A stretch of DNA of 64,000 bases from Brotaphodocola faecis (GCF_040096075.1 NZ_JBBMFJ010000019.1:1-64000); one strand, 5' to 3'. Positions 35,771 to 45,608 are shown, counted from the stretch's first letter. Notes: generated by a model not told the origin, from the sequence alone. Numbers and translations: made by a program.

Positions 35771-36913
35771 ATGGACCAGAAATTGTATTTGAGTGTTGAT
35801 TGCGGATTTGATGATTTTAAGTGCTGTATCGGAGATTATTTGCTTGCATTTTCATCAAAAATGATCGATGTTACCAACTCTATAAATGTTTTATCCGTAG
35901 CTGATGGTGACAATACCTACATAGAATATAAAGGATCTGTATACATGTTCGGTGACAGCATCGATCAAATCATCACCATGAAATCCAATTTAAAAATGTA
36001 TGCTGAAGAACTTGATAATAATCGAAACAAAAACCGTTTTAAAGACAGAACTTTTCATATCAGTTTACTCGCAGCAATCGGATATTCGATTGTGGCGTAT
36101 GATACCATCTATAATCCAGAAAAAGATATTGACAAACATCTTTTTAGAAACCTCGATAATTTGCAGTATTTTATCGGCATTGGCTTGCCTTATGGCAGCA
36201 TGAATGAATGGCCGCAGATTAAGGAATTTTTAAAGCAGCGCCATCAATTCAAGATCCGCCGTGGCAGCAAATCCTGCACATTTGATTTTGATTTAGACCT
36301 GTCAAATGCGAATTTCTTGTGTAATGCACAGGTAATCACCGCATTTCTTTTCCAAGCTGCATCATCAGATGGTAATTTAACTATTGATAAGAGCGCCTTA
36401 CCGTGTATCATGATGGATGCCGGATATAAAACAGTTGGATTATTCGAACTGGCAAAGAATCTGTCGATTAATCCAGAAACCGCATTCAGTGATACCGATC
36501 ATGCAATGTACAACATTGATAAGTACGTCGAAAAGAAAGTAGTAGAAGCCGGAAGAGAGGACTTTAGTTATCTTCAGGTACAGTATCATGCCAGAGGCGA
36601 AGGTAATCCAACGGTTCGTAAGAACACAAACGTAATCAATGTACGTGATATCTACGAAAAGGTTCTGGCAGAAGAAGCCATCAAACTGTGCAATCTTTTA
36701 GAAGAAAAATATTCATTAGATGATGTTGAAAATATGTTCATAACCGGCGGCACCGGAATCGCATATTATCCTCACATTAAAAAATACATGGCCGAACATC
36801 ACGGACTTACAAAAGTGGTGTTGACAAATCGTGCCGATGATGGATCCGAAATTTCTCCAAGATACGCTATTGTAATCGGATTGCATAAACAGTTAAAAAA
36901 CAGGTACAAATAA
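35771..36913 (+). CDS. parM: ParM/Alp-type actin-like plasmid segregation ATPase
   Basis: 380 residues with actin-fold landmarks: phosphate 1 loop LYLSVDCGFDDFKCCI (near 4), phosphate 2 loop CIMMDAGYKTVGLFEL (near 215) and adenosine motif MFITGGTGIAYYP (near 322). It polymerises into filaments that push plasmid copies apart via ParR bound to the centromere. The ParR-like gene begins directly after its stop, and a phased 11-bp array and operator lie upstream. The type II partition assignment rests on this full set. Confidence 0.88.
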   Translation: MDQKLYLSVDCGFDDFKCCIGDYLLAFSSKMIDVTNSINVLSVADGDNTYIEYKGSVYMFGDSIDQIITMKSNLKMYAEELDNNRNKNRFKDRTFHISLLAAIGYSIVAYDTIYNPEKDIDKHLFRNLDNLQYFIGIGLPYGSMNEWPQIKEFLKQRHQFKIRRGSKSCTFDFDLDLSNANFLCNAQVITAFLFQAASSDGNLTIDKSALPCIMMDAGYKTVGLFELAKNLSINPETAFSDTDHAMYNIDKYVEKKVVEAGREDFSYLQVQYHARGEGNPTVRKNTNVINVRDIYEKVLAEEAIKLCNLLEEKYSLDDVENMFITGGTGIAYYPHIKKYMAEHHGLTKVVLTNRADDGSEISPRYAIVIGLHKQLKNRYK

Positions 36914-37519
36914 ATGGCTAGCTACATTCAAATCAACATCAATACAGCTAATGCACCACATTTCGCTACGTGGTATCATAGCCGAAGCGGTCAAGCAATG
37001 TCTTACTTGACCGCAGCTGTACTTAATTACGCAATCATGCAACAATTTCTCTTAATCGGGTATGCACCTAAAGACATTTCCATCGAAGAGCTTCCAAAAG
37101 TATTTCAGATCCGCATTAAAAGCAATGAATCAATTGTCAAATGGGAAAGTGATTTAAAAAGGGCAAGCCTCAACAAACGCCGCACGATTGAATATATACT
37201 GGAACAATCCATCAGTACAGATACACCCATCAGTTATACACAAGCAGAAATGGATATGAAAATAGCTGAGCTCACTTTCAGATCAGCAGTACGAGAAGAT
37301 AAGAGTAGCGTGATGTCTTCATATGTACCAGTAGTAAACGAAAAGCGTACGGATAATAGTTTCACGGAAACCATGACGAAATCCACGACTTCCGTGAAAC
37401 AGGATGATTCAAAAATTGTTCCTGAAAATAAGGATACCGAAACTTCTTCAGGTAGTACTACCGAAGAAAATAATTCCGATAATATATTCATGAACAGTGC
37501 ATTTGCTGGCCTAGAATAA
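36914..37519 (+). CDS. parR: ParR-like partition adaptor
   Basis: 201 residues, starting on the base after the ParM stop codon. The first 110 residues are helical with a possible ribbon-helix-helix (YIQININTANAPHFATWYHS; LNKRRTIEYILEQSIS). The last 80 are disordered and rich in S/T/E/N, ending NIFMNSAFAGLE, a short hydrophobic motif that could bind ParM. No sequence signature proves the family, but position, size and layout match ParR adaptors that bind direct repeats. Confidence 0.7.
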   Translation: MASYIQININTANAPHFATWYHSRSGQAMSYLTAAVLNYAIMQQFLLIGYAPKDISIEELPKVFQIRIKSNESIVKWESDLKRASLNKRRTIEYILEQSISTDTPISYTQAEMDMKIAELTFRSAVREDKSSVMSSYVPVVNEKRTDNSFTETMTKSTTSVKQDDSKIVPENKDTETSSGSTTEENNSDNIFMNSAFAGLE

Positions 37520-37533
37520 AAGGGGTGGTGACC

Positions 37534-37722
37534 ATGCATATAGCAAAGAAAAAGCGGGACGCAATTATCAAACTGCACCGCCAGGGCGAGTCTATCGAAC
37601 TTCTGACCGCCATTAGCGGTCTCAACCGAACCACCATTACATCCATTATCAAAAAAGACGATAGCGAAAAGCTTCTACGCGACTTCAATATGGTAAGTGA
37701 AAGGTTATCATTTGAGCGTTGA
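37534..37722 (+). CDS. Small helix-turn-helix protein
   Basis: About 62 residues from ATG at 37534, after AGGGG; two GTG codons just upstream are alternative starts. It is basic (MHIAKKKRDAIIKLHRQGES) with a resolvase-like HTH (ELLTAISGLNRTTITSIIKK). It is only 14 bases after the ParR-like gene, so it is probably the third cistron of the par operon and may regulate it. Confidence 0.62.
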   Translation: MHIAKKKRDAIIKLHRQGESIELLTAISGLNRTTITSIIKKDDSEKLLRDFNMVSERLSFER

Positions 37723-37745
37723 TAAGCAATTCAATCAGGTAAGAA

Positions 37746-37774
37746 TTTACAAAGCTCGTCTGATGTGATAGAAT
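37746..37774 (+). promoter_or_regulatory. Promoter of the surface protein gene
   Basis: TTTACA (37746-37751) and TAGAAT (37769-37774) are separated by 17 bases. The transcript would start near 37781 and meet a terminator 20 bases later. Confidence 0.6.
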
Positions 37775-37797
37775 ACCTATTACAAAACCGCTTTCCG

Positions 37798-37851
37798 GCA
37801 TAACATAATCAATCTGCAGAATTACTGCAGCCGATTATGTTATGCTTTTTT
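37798..37851 (+). terminator. Intrinsic terminator directly upstream of the surface protein gene
   Basis: GCATAACATAATC pairs perfectly with GATTATGTTATGC (13 bp), with an inner CTGCAG/CTGCAG stem, followed by TTTTTT. It ends about 35 bases before the next start codon, so it either ends the par operon or attenuates the following gene. Confidence 0.78.
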
Positions 37852-37886
37852 GTGCTCAAAATTTGAATTTGAGAAAGGATTTTAAG

Positions 37887-39050
37887 ATGAGAAAAATCAA
37901 ATTAGTATTCTTTATTTTCCTCATATTCATGTTCGTACTAATGACAATACCGGCATACGCTTCCGATACCAAAAAGATCACCAGCATAAATATCCAGAGA
38001 GTTTATAAAGCAAAAGAGGGCGAAATCAATCCAGATCAAGTATCTTTTAAGCCGGGCCGTTCCGAGTACACCATCACTTATCAGGGAGTGTATGATGTCA
38101 ACGATTTGCCCATCGGATCTTATATGGACTATAGGATTACCCTGAATGCCAAAAAAGGTTATGACTTTGAATGGCTCAAAGAAAGAAATTGTCTTTCAGA
38201 TTCCGGAACGATACATGGGCTCTCTATCTCAGCTGATTATTCATCCTGCAGTTTTATCCTGCATTCCTACCCGCTTCCAATGGTTTTAACTCAGCCACAG
38301 CAGCTGCGATGGAACGGAACAGTCGCAGAATGGGATCCAGTTGAGCATGCCGATTCATATCATGTAACTATATATACCATCGAAAAGGATGGCCGCCTTA
38401 CCCAACGTGGAAAAGAGCTCACATGCACAAAAACCTCTATCAACGCCAGAGAAATCCTATATTCAAAACCAGGGGATTATATTTATAAAATCGAAGCTGC
38501 CAGTGATCAAACATACCTATATACCAGTAAAAAAGCAGAGCTGGCCTATAATCATTCAAAATATCTATCTGCCGAAAATATCGGCTATTATACAGGATAC
38601 TGGCAAAAGAAAAATGATGCGCAGCTCTATAAGCTTGCCTCCTCCGAACGATCTGAATACGATAGCGAATACCTTATTAGTGGCCGATACCTCATAAACG
38701 GAGACTACTACACTTTTAACGAAAGCGGCGAGCGACTGACTGGATGGCAATCATTCAATGGACAATGGACATATCACGATGAAAACAGCGGAAGAGCAGT
38801 TCGTGGGTGGTTTTCAAAAGCAGGCAAAAAATACTTCTTTGATCCTGCATCATCCATTATGGCCACCGGCTGGCGGACGATCGATTATCAAAGATATTAT
38901 TTCGACCAGTCTGGGGCCATGGTGACCGGCTGGCAAAAAATACATGGAAAGATATATCTGTTCTATAAAAATGGGTCCTTAAACCTTAACACGGTAGTGA
39001 TCCAGGGGAAAACCTATAGTTTTCAATCCGATGGCAGCCTCATTCAGTAA
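37887..39050 (+). CDS. Secreted surface protein with choline-binding-type wall repeats
   Basis: About 387 residues from ATG at 37887, six bases after AAAGGA. A signal peptide (LVFFIFLIFMFVLMTIPAYAS) is followed by an Ig/fibronectin-like region (near 30-215). At the C-terminus are four to five CW_binding repeats (YTFNESGERLTGWQSFNGQW, YYFDQSGAMVTGWQKIHGKI) that hold proteins to wall teichoic acids. On a conjugative element such a protein may aid cell contact or remodel the wall; it has no visible lytic domain. It precedes the coupling protein gene by 39 bases. Confidence 0.8.
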   Translation: MRKIKLVFFIFLIFMFVLMTIPAYASDTKKITSINIQRVYKAKEGEINPDQVSFKPGRSEYTITYQGVYDVNDLPIGSYMDYRITLNAKKGYDFEWLKERNCLSDSGTIHGLSISADYSSCSFILHSYPLPMVLTQPQQLRWNGTVAEWDPVEHADSYHVTIYTIEKDGRLTQRGKELTCTKTSINAREILYSKPGDYIYKIEAASDQTYLYTSKKAELAYNHSKYLSAENIGYYTGYWQKKNDAQLYKLASSERSEYDSEYLISGRYLINGDYYTFNESGERLTGWQSFNGQWTYHDENSGRAVRGWFSKAGKKYFFDPASSIMATGWRTIDYQRYYFDQSGAMVTGWQKIHGKIYLFYKNGSLNLNTVVIQGKTYSFQSDGSLIQ

Positions 39051-39089
39051 CCAGTAATATATTTTCAATGAAAAGGCAGGAATGCATTT

Positions 39090-41696
39090 ATGCTCAGTTT
39101 GGTCTTAAAAATACTACGCGATAAAGTAGGAGAGTTGTACAATTCCATCAATCGAAAGATGCAGCCCTTACCATTTGGGGATGATCAGGACTATATCCTT
39201 GATTCAGGCACTGTAACTGTATCCGATTTCTGGAAGGATTTTAAAAAGTATGGTCGGAACCCAGCTCTAATCGGTGTATTTTATGTATTTTTGTTTCTCA
39301 ACATAATAATAAATTTTTTTATTATTATCATGTCCATTTCAAATCTTTCCAATCGCCTCTTAGGAAATCATTTACTATCATTGACAATGGCACTTTTCTG
39401 GCTATTTGTGCCTCCGGTTATCTGGATGTATTCTACCAGATATGTTTTTTGGAACTACCGTCTGTACAAATATGGCAGCCTTATTCTCTTAACATTTAAT
39501 GACCTGATCATCGTCCAGAAATTTATAATGTGCAGCCTTTATCAGCCCCTTGTCCGTTTTCTTTCAATCATTCCAGTGGGAGAGTACATTGGCAAGGATA
39601 TGGTCATGCAGCTGGGCATTTTCTTATTTGCCGGGCTTCCGCCCCTGATTCCTATCTATATCGGGTGCAAGTTGTACGGCACATTTTCTTCCGATCTTGT
39701 CCTGGATGAAATCGATCGGTTTAAGCTCGATCAATACATAGATTTCCGAAAATCCAAAGAATTTGCTTATGATTTTAAAGCAGTCCGTTATCTTTCAACG
39801 GGTTCCCAGTTTGTTGTAAAAGAGTTGGACCGATTTTTGCATATGTACTGTGACGGTACAACCGGTACTGCAAAAACATCCAGTGTGCTCACCGTTGCCA
39901 TTGCAGACGATCTCGATCAGAAAGTATATAACGAGGATTATCAGAAAAAATCTTGCTACGCAGCCCTGAAAGAGGGGAAATTACGGATTTGTTTTCCATT
40001 CAAAGGAACCGATTTTTCCGTCAATTACTTTGAGCCGATACTTTTAGAAAATTCAAACGCAGACAAACAGATTGAAAAAGAAAATGCCAGCAGAAGAGAG
40101 TTGTACCGGCATCTCAAGTTTGACTCCCAATCCGCTGGCATCACCGTGGTTGCACCCAATGCAGCATGGGCGGATCAGTGCTACCATATGGCCAAAAATC
40201 GCAAACTGAAGATCCATAGGATTGACCCCATTTTAAAAGACGGAAAACACAAAGAAGGTTTCACCGGTTTCAATCCTTTTAAAATCGATCCCGCACTGAC
40301 CGGAAAGGAGCTGGCAACCACCATCACGGCCCAGGCCTCCAATTTTGCTACCGTAGTCCAGTCCATTTATGACCAGTCCGGAGTATCCGATCCTTATTTT
40401 TCAAGCCTGAACGAAACAGTGACCGTCAGCATAGCAGAACTATTAATGCTGACTTACCACCTGGTGCACCCCGGTCAGGTTCCCAAAGCGTCCGATGTGC
40501 AGATCCTGATCAACGACTGCAGCCGGTGCCGTCCATATCTGGATGCACTCGTTAAGCACTATTCCGTTCACAGTCTCAGAGGTAATGGAAATGATCGCAC
40601 AGAACAAGTTGCTGAGGTTGTGGATGTAGGGCAGTGGCAACAGGTATACACCACCATCAACAATGACCTTTTGGGCGAAAATAAAGCAAACATGTACGAT
40701 CGCTGCAATGGCCTGAGAAACCTGATCAATAATTTTCTAAACGATCCTCTGGTCCGCGATGTTTTTGAAGCAGAAGAGACCGTTGATATTGATAAAGCCC
40801 TGGAATACGGCGAAGTCATCATATTAAATTATGCCCTTGAGCGAGGCGATTCTGTAGCAACCGGCTTTGGCCTGTTTTTCCTGCTTTCCTATGAAACAGC
40901 CGTTCTCAGGCGGCCTGGATCAGAAAATGACCGTATCAAAAATTTTATTTACATTGATGAGCTTCCTGTGCTCCTGCATCCGAAACTGCAAAGCTTCTTT
41001 ACTCTGTTCCGCCAGTACCGGGTTGCTGTTATTTGCGCTATCCAGACACTGGATCAGGTAAAAAAGATACAGCTAGACAGTATTATGCTCGGTAACTGTG
41101 CCCATCAGGTTATATTCGGACGCGTAAGTACCACAGAAATGGATATCTTTTCTAAAATGGCAGGCGAGACCCTGGAACACGTTACCCAAGAAACTGTCAC
41201 AGAAACAGCAATTACCGCAGAGCGGCCGGCTTACTCATATTCCAGGCGCTCTACACCTACCTTATCCGAACGTTTTTCTGGCACGGTATTCCGGTATTTG
41301 GGCTTTCAGGAAGTTATATTCTTTTCCGTAAACAATTCTTCACCCATTTATCCCTTTAGGGGAAAAGTGAATTTTCTGCCCAAACCGAGAGAGAAGAGCG
41401 CCCCAAGACTAAAGATCGAATGGGAGCCATTCATGCCAGGACCGTTGCATCCATCCGTTTTTGAAAAACGATTCAGCGTTGCCCACATATCATCAAACGG
41501 GTATTTTTCTTCAGGCAAACCAGGAAATTATTTCCTCGCAGGAAATAAAAAATCCATTCCAGAACCCCAGGTCCAGACGGATCTGACCACAGAAACAACT
41601 GAAGCTGTCTCAGATGCAGAAGATCAAACGCCAGTAGAGCCGACCCATATCATAACCCCCACGGAACACACCGATGGCATCTTCTTCGGTGAATGA
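39090..41696 (+). CDS. virD4: VirD4/TraG-type conjugative coupling protein
   Basis: 868 residues. N-terminal TM helices (near 60-200), Walker A in CDGTTGTAKTSSV (near 255), Walker B in FIYIDELPVLL (near 618), and AIQTLDQVKK with the VirD4/TraG C-terminal pattern. It is a hexameric inner-membrane ATPase that brings the relaxase-DNA complex to the T4SS. It lies about 16 kb from VirB4 on the opposite strand. No relaxase is in the window. The last 23 bases overlap the next gene. Confidence 0.92.
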   Translation: MLSLVLKILRDKVGELYNSINRKMQPLPFGDDQDYILDSGTVTVSDFWKDFKKYGRNPALIGVFYVFLFLNIIINFFIIIMSISNLSNRLLGNHLLSLTMALFWLFVPPVIWMYSTRYVFWNYRLYKYGSLILLTFNDLIIVQKFIMCSLYQPLVRFLSIIPVGEYIGKDMVMQLGIFLFAGLPPLIPIYIGCKLYGTFSSDLVLDEIDRFKLDQYIDFRKSKEFAYDFKAVRYLSTGSQFVVKELDRFLHMYCDGTTGTAKTSSVLTVAIADDLDQKVYNEDYQKKSCYAALKEGKLRICFPFKGTDFSVNYFEPILLENSNADKQIEKENASRRELYRHLKFDSQSAGITVVAPNAAWADQCYHMAKNRKLKIHRIDPILKDGKHKEGFTGFNPFKIDPALTGKELATTITAQASNFATVVQSIYDQSGVSDPYFSSLNETVTVSIAELLMLTYHLVHPGQVPKASDVQILINDCSRCRPYLDALVKHYSVHSLRGNGNDRTEQVAEVVDVGQWQQVYTTINNDLLGENKANMYDRCNGLRNLINNFLNDPLVRDVFEAEETVDIDKALEYGEVIILNYALERGDSVATGFGLFFLLSYETAVLRRPGSENDRIKNFIYIDELPVLLHPKLQSFFTLFRQYRVAVICAIQTLDQVKKIQLDSIMLGNCAHQVIFGRVSTTEMDIFSKMAGETLEHVTQETVTETAITAERPAYSYSRRSTPTLSERFSGTVFRYLGFQEVIFFSVNNSSPIYPFRGKVNFLPKPREKSAPRLKIEWEPFMPGPLHPSVFEKRFSVAHISSNGYFSSGKPGNYFLAGNKKSIPEPQVQTDLTTETTEAVSDAEDQTPVEPTHIITPTEHTDGIFFGE

Positions 41697-42564
41697 AAAT
41701 GAAAGGAACGCGGATACCACCGCATATACCATGTCCTATTCCCCATTTCGATTTGATAGCGCCACAACCATTAAATCCATTCAGGTCCCTAGATCATCAG
41801 GAGCATGGCAATCCATCACAAAAAATGAATTGTCTGATCTGGAACTGCTCATCCTATCCATAGTCTATGAGATGCAGTATTGTACTGCATCTCAGGTAAG
41901 AGATTTTCTATTGTTTGGTGGGTGTGAAAACAGATTCAAGCGTTTTTCCGACGGAAACGGTAATCCCTATCGAAACCCCATTCATGCTCTGATACGCAAA
42001 GGATTGTTAATCCCGCTTTCCATATTTCGCGGCAAAACAGCAAGCGGGCCGTCTATCCTGCAATTAAGCTCATTTACAAATAAATTAATGGAATTGTTAT
42101 TGCCGCATCCCAGAATTTTTGATCATTTTCCCAACCGTATTGCAAATGATCCACCCACGATTTTAGCAGTTCTGGTCCGCAATAGCGCCTGCATCAATAT
42201 TCTGAGAAGCAATCACCAGATATTCCTTGCGCAGGCCATGGAGAATCCCCCATCCATTCCCCATATCTGCCTTAAGACGCGTTTGAATAGGCAGATCTTA
42301 GTATTTCCCTATCGTTCGAATAAAACGGCAATAAAAGCGGAACTGGATCGTCAAAATGCCACTGCTTATCTGGCATGTATAGTAATTGCCGAAACTTTGG
42401 ATGATGCACAGAGATTGAACCAATTTCTAAACAGCAGCCATTATAAAATACCATTGCTCTTTAGCACCGATGCTTCGCTGAAAAACTCAGAAATTCCACT
42501 TCTTCAGCACTTATACCAATTCGCGGATGGGCATATGGAGTGCCTGGCACTTTCTGATACTTAA
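41674..42564 (+). CDS. Winged-helix protein, replication-relaxation-like
   Basis: 296 residues overlapping the coupling protein gene. A likely winged HTH near 55-110 (ELSDLELLILSIVYEMQYCT ASQVRDFLLF; HALIRKGLLIPLS) is followed by an alpha/beta domain (near 180-290, FPYRSNKTAIKAELDR). The layout recalls the replication-relaxation family found next to TraG genes on Gram-positive elements, which may link processing and transfer. The family match is moderate. Confidence 0.5.
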   Translation: MASSSVNENERNADTTAYTMSYSPFRFDSATTIKSIQVPRSSGAWQSITKNELSDLELLILSIVYEMQYCTASQVRDFLLFGGCENRFKRFSDGNGNPYRNPIHALIRKGLLIPLSIFRGKTASGPSILQLSSFTNKLMELLLPHPRIFDHFPNRIANDPPTILAVLVRNSACINILRSNHQIFLAQAMENPPSIPHICLKTRLNRQILVFPYRSNKTAIKAELDRQNATAYLACIVIAETLDDAQRLNQFLNSSHYKIPLLFSTDASLKNSEIPLLQHLYQFADGHMECLALSDT

Positions 42565-42622
42565 GGCAGATCGAAGCTTACACCAGTAACTGTTTCCATA
42601 CCACAGGAGGACAAAAATTACG

Positions 42623-42778
42623 ATGTATTTGATATGTTTCTTACTTTTCTTGTTTCCTGCAACGCTTCTTTTCTGCATTGTACAGAACAAATCCCCATAT
42701 GACCAGGCTATTGATGATTTAGCACAGGAAACCTTTCTAACGCAGTATTGTACCCATCGCAATACTAAATATCGCTGA
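42623..42778 (+). CDS. 51-residue single-TM protein
   Basis: MYLICFLLFLFPATLLFCIV forms one TM helix at the N-terminus, then a charged tail of 30 residues (QNKSPYDQAIDDLAQETF). CAGGAGG lies about 12 bases upstream. It is the next cistron after the winged-helix gene. Function unknown. Confidence 0.5.
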   Translation: MYLICFLLFLFPATLLFCIVQNKSPYDQAIDDLAQETFLTQYCTHRNTKYR

Positions 42779-42867
42779 TTCCTTCTGTTTTCGTCCGTGC
42801 ACGGCAATGTGGTAATAGACGATGAAGGCCTGGTATTCTTCACAGTGTTTAATGCCTCTTTTTTCTA

Positions 42868-42966
42868 TTGATGCAACTCGCAAATAATGATAGAATTGGT
42901 GAAGCAGGATCATGCCTGACAAATGGCCCACCACTGCGTGTATCATTCGGAGCATGATCCTTTCTT
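42868..42966 (+). promoter_or_regulatory. Promoter plus leader terminator of the 85-aa gene
   Basis: TTGATG (42868-42873) and TAGAAT (42891-42896) are 17 bases apart. Ten bases on, GGATCATGC (42907-42915) pairs with GCATGATCC (42952-42960) followed by TTTCTTT. The hairpin stands 30 bases before the start codon of the next gene, again a promoter-terminator-gene layout. Confidence 0.6.
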
Positions 42967-42994
42967 TAATACGGGCCTTAAGAAGGATATAAAT

Positions 42995-43252
42995 ATGAAA
43001 ATGACTCTAAGAAGTCCCAGAGCCGGCGTTGTGGTTGAGCGGTTCGGGGACAAAAGAAAATATCTATACAAAATTGTTGAGAACAACCCACTGTGCTTAA
43101 TCAAACCCTGCACAACCTTACTTTCCCTGGCAGAAATAAGTGCTGATGCAAAGATCATCGGCCCGGACGGGCAGCCTGTCCCCGCAACCGGCGAATACTA
43201 TATCACTGCAGAAACCATGGATCCGTACCATATCGTAACAGATTGGTTTTAG
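42995..43252 (+). CDS. Small hypothetical protein, 85 residues
   Basis: Begins MKMTLRSPRAGVVVERFGDK after AAGAAGG. It is beta-rich and soluble, with a proline/glycine turn region (IGPDGQPVPATGEYY) suggesting a small barrel. No family is recognised. It is a single-gene unit between its own promoter and a terminator. Confidence 0.55.
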   Translation: MKMTLRSPRAGVVVERFGDKRKYLYKIVENNPLCLIKPCTTLLSLAEISADAKIIGPDGQPVPATGEYYITAETMDPYHIVTDWF

Positions 43253-43264
43253 GAGCTGCAGGTA

Positions 43265-43303
43265 AAAGACATATAAGCCCAATGGACTTTGTATGTCTTT
43301 TTT
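43265..43303 (+). terminator. Intrinsic terminator
   Basis: AAAGACATA pairs with TATGTCTTT across an 18-base loop, followed by TTT. It ends the 85-aa gene and lies 120 bases before AhpC. Confidence 0.72.
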
Positions 43304-43422
43304 GTTTCTGATTGCCATAAGATTGATGCCTTTCTCTATGCAAACGTCATTGTTGCAGCGCGGTCTCCGCATAACTTGATGTGCTTCTGGGAACCATTAC
43401 TCCATAAAGGAGGACTGCGAAG

Positions 43423-43986
43423 ATGTCAATGATCAACAAAGAAATAAATGATTTTTCTGTTCAGGCTTATCAGAATGGTGAATTTAAAACCATAACCAAA
43501 AACGATATCATGAAAGAATGGAGTCTCTTTTTCTTCTATCCGGCAGACTTTACCTTTGTATGCCCTACGGAGCTGGAAGATCTTCAGAACAAATATCCAG
43601 AGTTTCTAAAAGCAGGATGCGAAGTTTATTCGGTCTCTACAGATTCTCATTTCGTACACAAAGCATGGCACGATTACTCTGAGCGAATTGGTAAGATCGC
43701 ATACCCAATGCTGGCCGATCCCGCTCATGTATTATGTAAGGACTTTGGGGTATTGATTGAGTCCGATGGAATGGCCGAGAGAGGAAGCTTCATCGTAAAT
43801 CCAGAGGGAAAAATCGTTGTATACGAAATAAATGCGGGCAATGTTGGCCGTAATGCGGATGAACTGTTTCGCCGCCTTCAGGCATGCCAGTTCGTAGCAG
43901 AACATGGCGATCAAGTATGCCCGGCCAAATGGCAACCTGGTGCAGAAACCTTAAAACCAAGCCTTGATCTGGTAGGTATGCTCTGA
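43423..43986 (+). CDS. ahpC: AhpC-type peroxiredoxin
   Basis: 187 residues, full length for typical two-cysteine AhpC. The peroxidatic Cys is in FTFVCPTELEDL (near 47) and the resolving Cys in VCPAKW (near 166). It reduces hydrogen peroxide and organic hydroperoxides in the cytosol and is recycled by the reductase of the next gene, whose start overlaps its stop. AGGAGG precedes the ATG. As cargo on a conjugative element of an anaerobe it may protect during oxygen exposure at transfer. Confidence 0.95.
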   Translation: MSMINKEINDFSVQAYQNGEFKTITKNDIMKEWSLFFFYPADFTFVCPTELEDLQNKYPEFLKAGCEVYSVSTDSHFVHKAWHDYSERIGKIAYPMLADPAHVLCKDFGVLIESDGMAERGSFIVNPEGKIVVYEINAGNVGRNADELFRRLQACQFVAEHGDQVCPAKWQPGAETLKPSLDLVGML

Positions 43987-45608
43987 TGGAAAAGGAAAAT
44001 TTCTATGATGTAGTAGTGATCGGCGGAGGGCCGGCCGGACTGACCGCCGCATTATATCTTGCACGTGCCCGCTATCGTGTCCTTATCCTTGAAAAAGAGA
44101 AATTCGGCGGCCAGGTCACCATCACTGATGAAGTGGTAAATTATCCAGGCATTGAGAAAACCAGCGGGAGAGCACTGACAGAAACCATGCGCAGACAGGC
44201 CGAGTTTTTTGGAGCTGAATTTCTATTAAGGGAAGTTACTGCGCTGAAAAAAGAAGAAACTGCATCTGGAGCAGAACTCTGGGAAAGCGCTACAGACAAG
44301 GACAGCTTCCAAAGCTTTGGAATTCTGCTTGCAACAGGCGCCCATCCAAGAATGATCGGCTTTCCAGGTGAGGCAGAGTTCCGCGGTCATGGAGTAGCTT
44401 ACTGTGCAACCTGTGACGGAGAATTCTTCTACGGGAAAGAAATCTTTGTAATCGGCGGAGGATTTGCAGCGGCAGAAGAGAGTGTATTCCTCACCAAATT
44501 CGCAAGCCATGTGACCATTTTGATCCGAGACGATGATTTTTCCTGCGCAAAAGCTGTTGCAGAAGCAGCCAAAAATCATCCTAAGATTACCGTCCTGACA
44601 AATACCGAAGTTATTTGTGTTGAGGGTGACCACATGCTGCGCAGGATCCGCTACAGAAATAGAAATACCGGAAAGGAAACTCTCTTTGATTCTGCAAATG
44701 ACACGTTCGGAGTGTTTGTATTTGCAGGTTATGAGCCAAACACATCACTGGTAAAAGAACTGGTAAATCTGGATCCCCATGGATATGTGATAACCGATAA
44801 GAGCCGGCAGACCAGCTGCCAAGGAATTTATGCAGCCGGTGATGTGTGCCAGAAAAATCTGCGCCAGGTAGTAACGGCAGTGGGAGATGGTGCTACCGCC
44901 GCTACGGAGCTGGAAAAATATGCGGCTGCCATGCAGGGAAGAACCGGTATCCACGCAAAACAGGCGGTTAAAAAAGGTGCCGCGCCAGATGTAAAATCCT
45001 CAAATAGTTTTTTCTCACAGGATATCATAAACCAGTTAAATACGGTATTTGCCAAAATGGAACGGAAATTACAGCTTGAGCTGCATCTGGATTCCCGGCC
45101 CGTGAGCCAGGAATTAGAAAATTATATGACAGAACTGGCAAAATATACAGATAAGTTGACTGTGCATGAAAGCGTCCCTTCTGCCGATACGGGTGCTTCG
45201 CTTCCTTTTGTGGATGTATTAACCGAAAGCGGAGAGCAGACAGGGCTAGCTTTTCACGGCGTCCCCGGAGGGCATGAATTTACGTCCTTTATTCTGGGAT
45301 TATATAATGCTGCAGGGCCTGAGCAGCCACTCGATCCTGTAATAAGAGAAAAAATACTGGCAATCCAGCATGACGTTCATCTGCAGGTCCTGGTATCACT
45401 TTCCTGTACCATGTGCCCGGATCTTGTGACGGCCGCACAGAGGATTGCTTCCCTAAACCCTCTCGTAACGGCTGAAGTATATGATATTGCCCATTTTCCA
45501 GATTTAAAAGAAAAATATCATGTTATGAGCGTTCCCTGTCTGATTATCAATCAGGATAAAACCTCATTTGGCAAAAAGAACATCCAACAGATATTGGAAT
45601 TAATCTGA
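43986..45608 (+). CDS. ahpF: AhpF-like reductase with reversed domain order
   Basis: 540 residues. Residues 1-310 are a thioredoxin-reductase-type flavoprotein: FAD motif VIGGGPAGLTAAL (near 12), redox pair CATCDG (near 140-143), NAD(P) motif FVIGGGFAAAEE, and the C-terminal FAD motif GIYAAGDVCQ. Residues 340-540 are two thioredoxin-like folds with CTMCPD (near 474-477). Classical AhpF places these thioredoxin-like folds at the N-terminus; here they follow the flavoprotein. It passes electrons from NAD(P)H to AhpC. Adjacent with a one-base overlap to ahpC. Confidence 0.9.
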   Translation: MEKENFYDVVVIGGGPAGLTAALYLARARYRVLILEKEKFGGQVTITDEVVNYPGIEKTSGRALTETMRRQAEFFGAEFLLREVTALKKEETASGAELWESATDKDSFQSFGILLATGAHPRMIGFPGEAEFRGHGVAYCATCDGEFFYGKEIFVIGGGFAAAEESVFLTKFASHVTILIRDDDFSCAKAVAEAAKNHPKITVLTNTEVICVEGDHMLRRIRYRNRNTGKETLFDSANDTFGVFVFAGYEPNTSLVKELVNLDPHGYVITDKSRQTSCQGIYAAGDVCQKNLRQVVTAVGDGATAATELEKYAAAMQGRTGIHAKQAVKKGAAPDVKSSNSFFSQDIINQLNTVFAKMERKLQLELHLDSRPVSQELENYMTELAKYTDKLTVHESVPSADTGASLPFVDVLTESGEQTGLAFHGVPGGHEFTSFILGLYNAAGPEQPLDPVIREKILAIQHDVHLQVLVSLSCTMCPDLVTAAQRIASLNPLVTAEVYDIAHFPDLKEKYHVMSVPCLIINQDKTSFGKKNIQQILELI

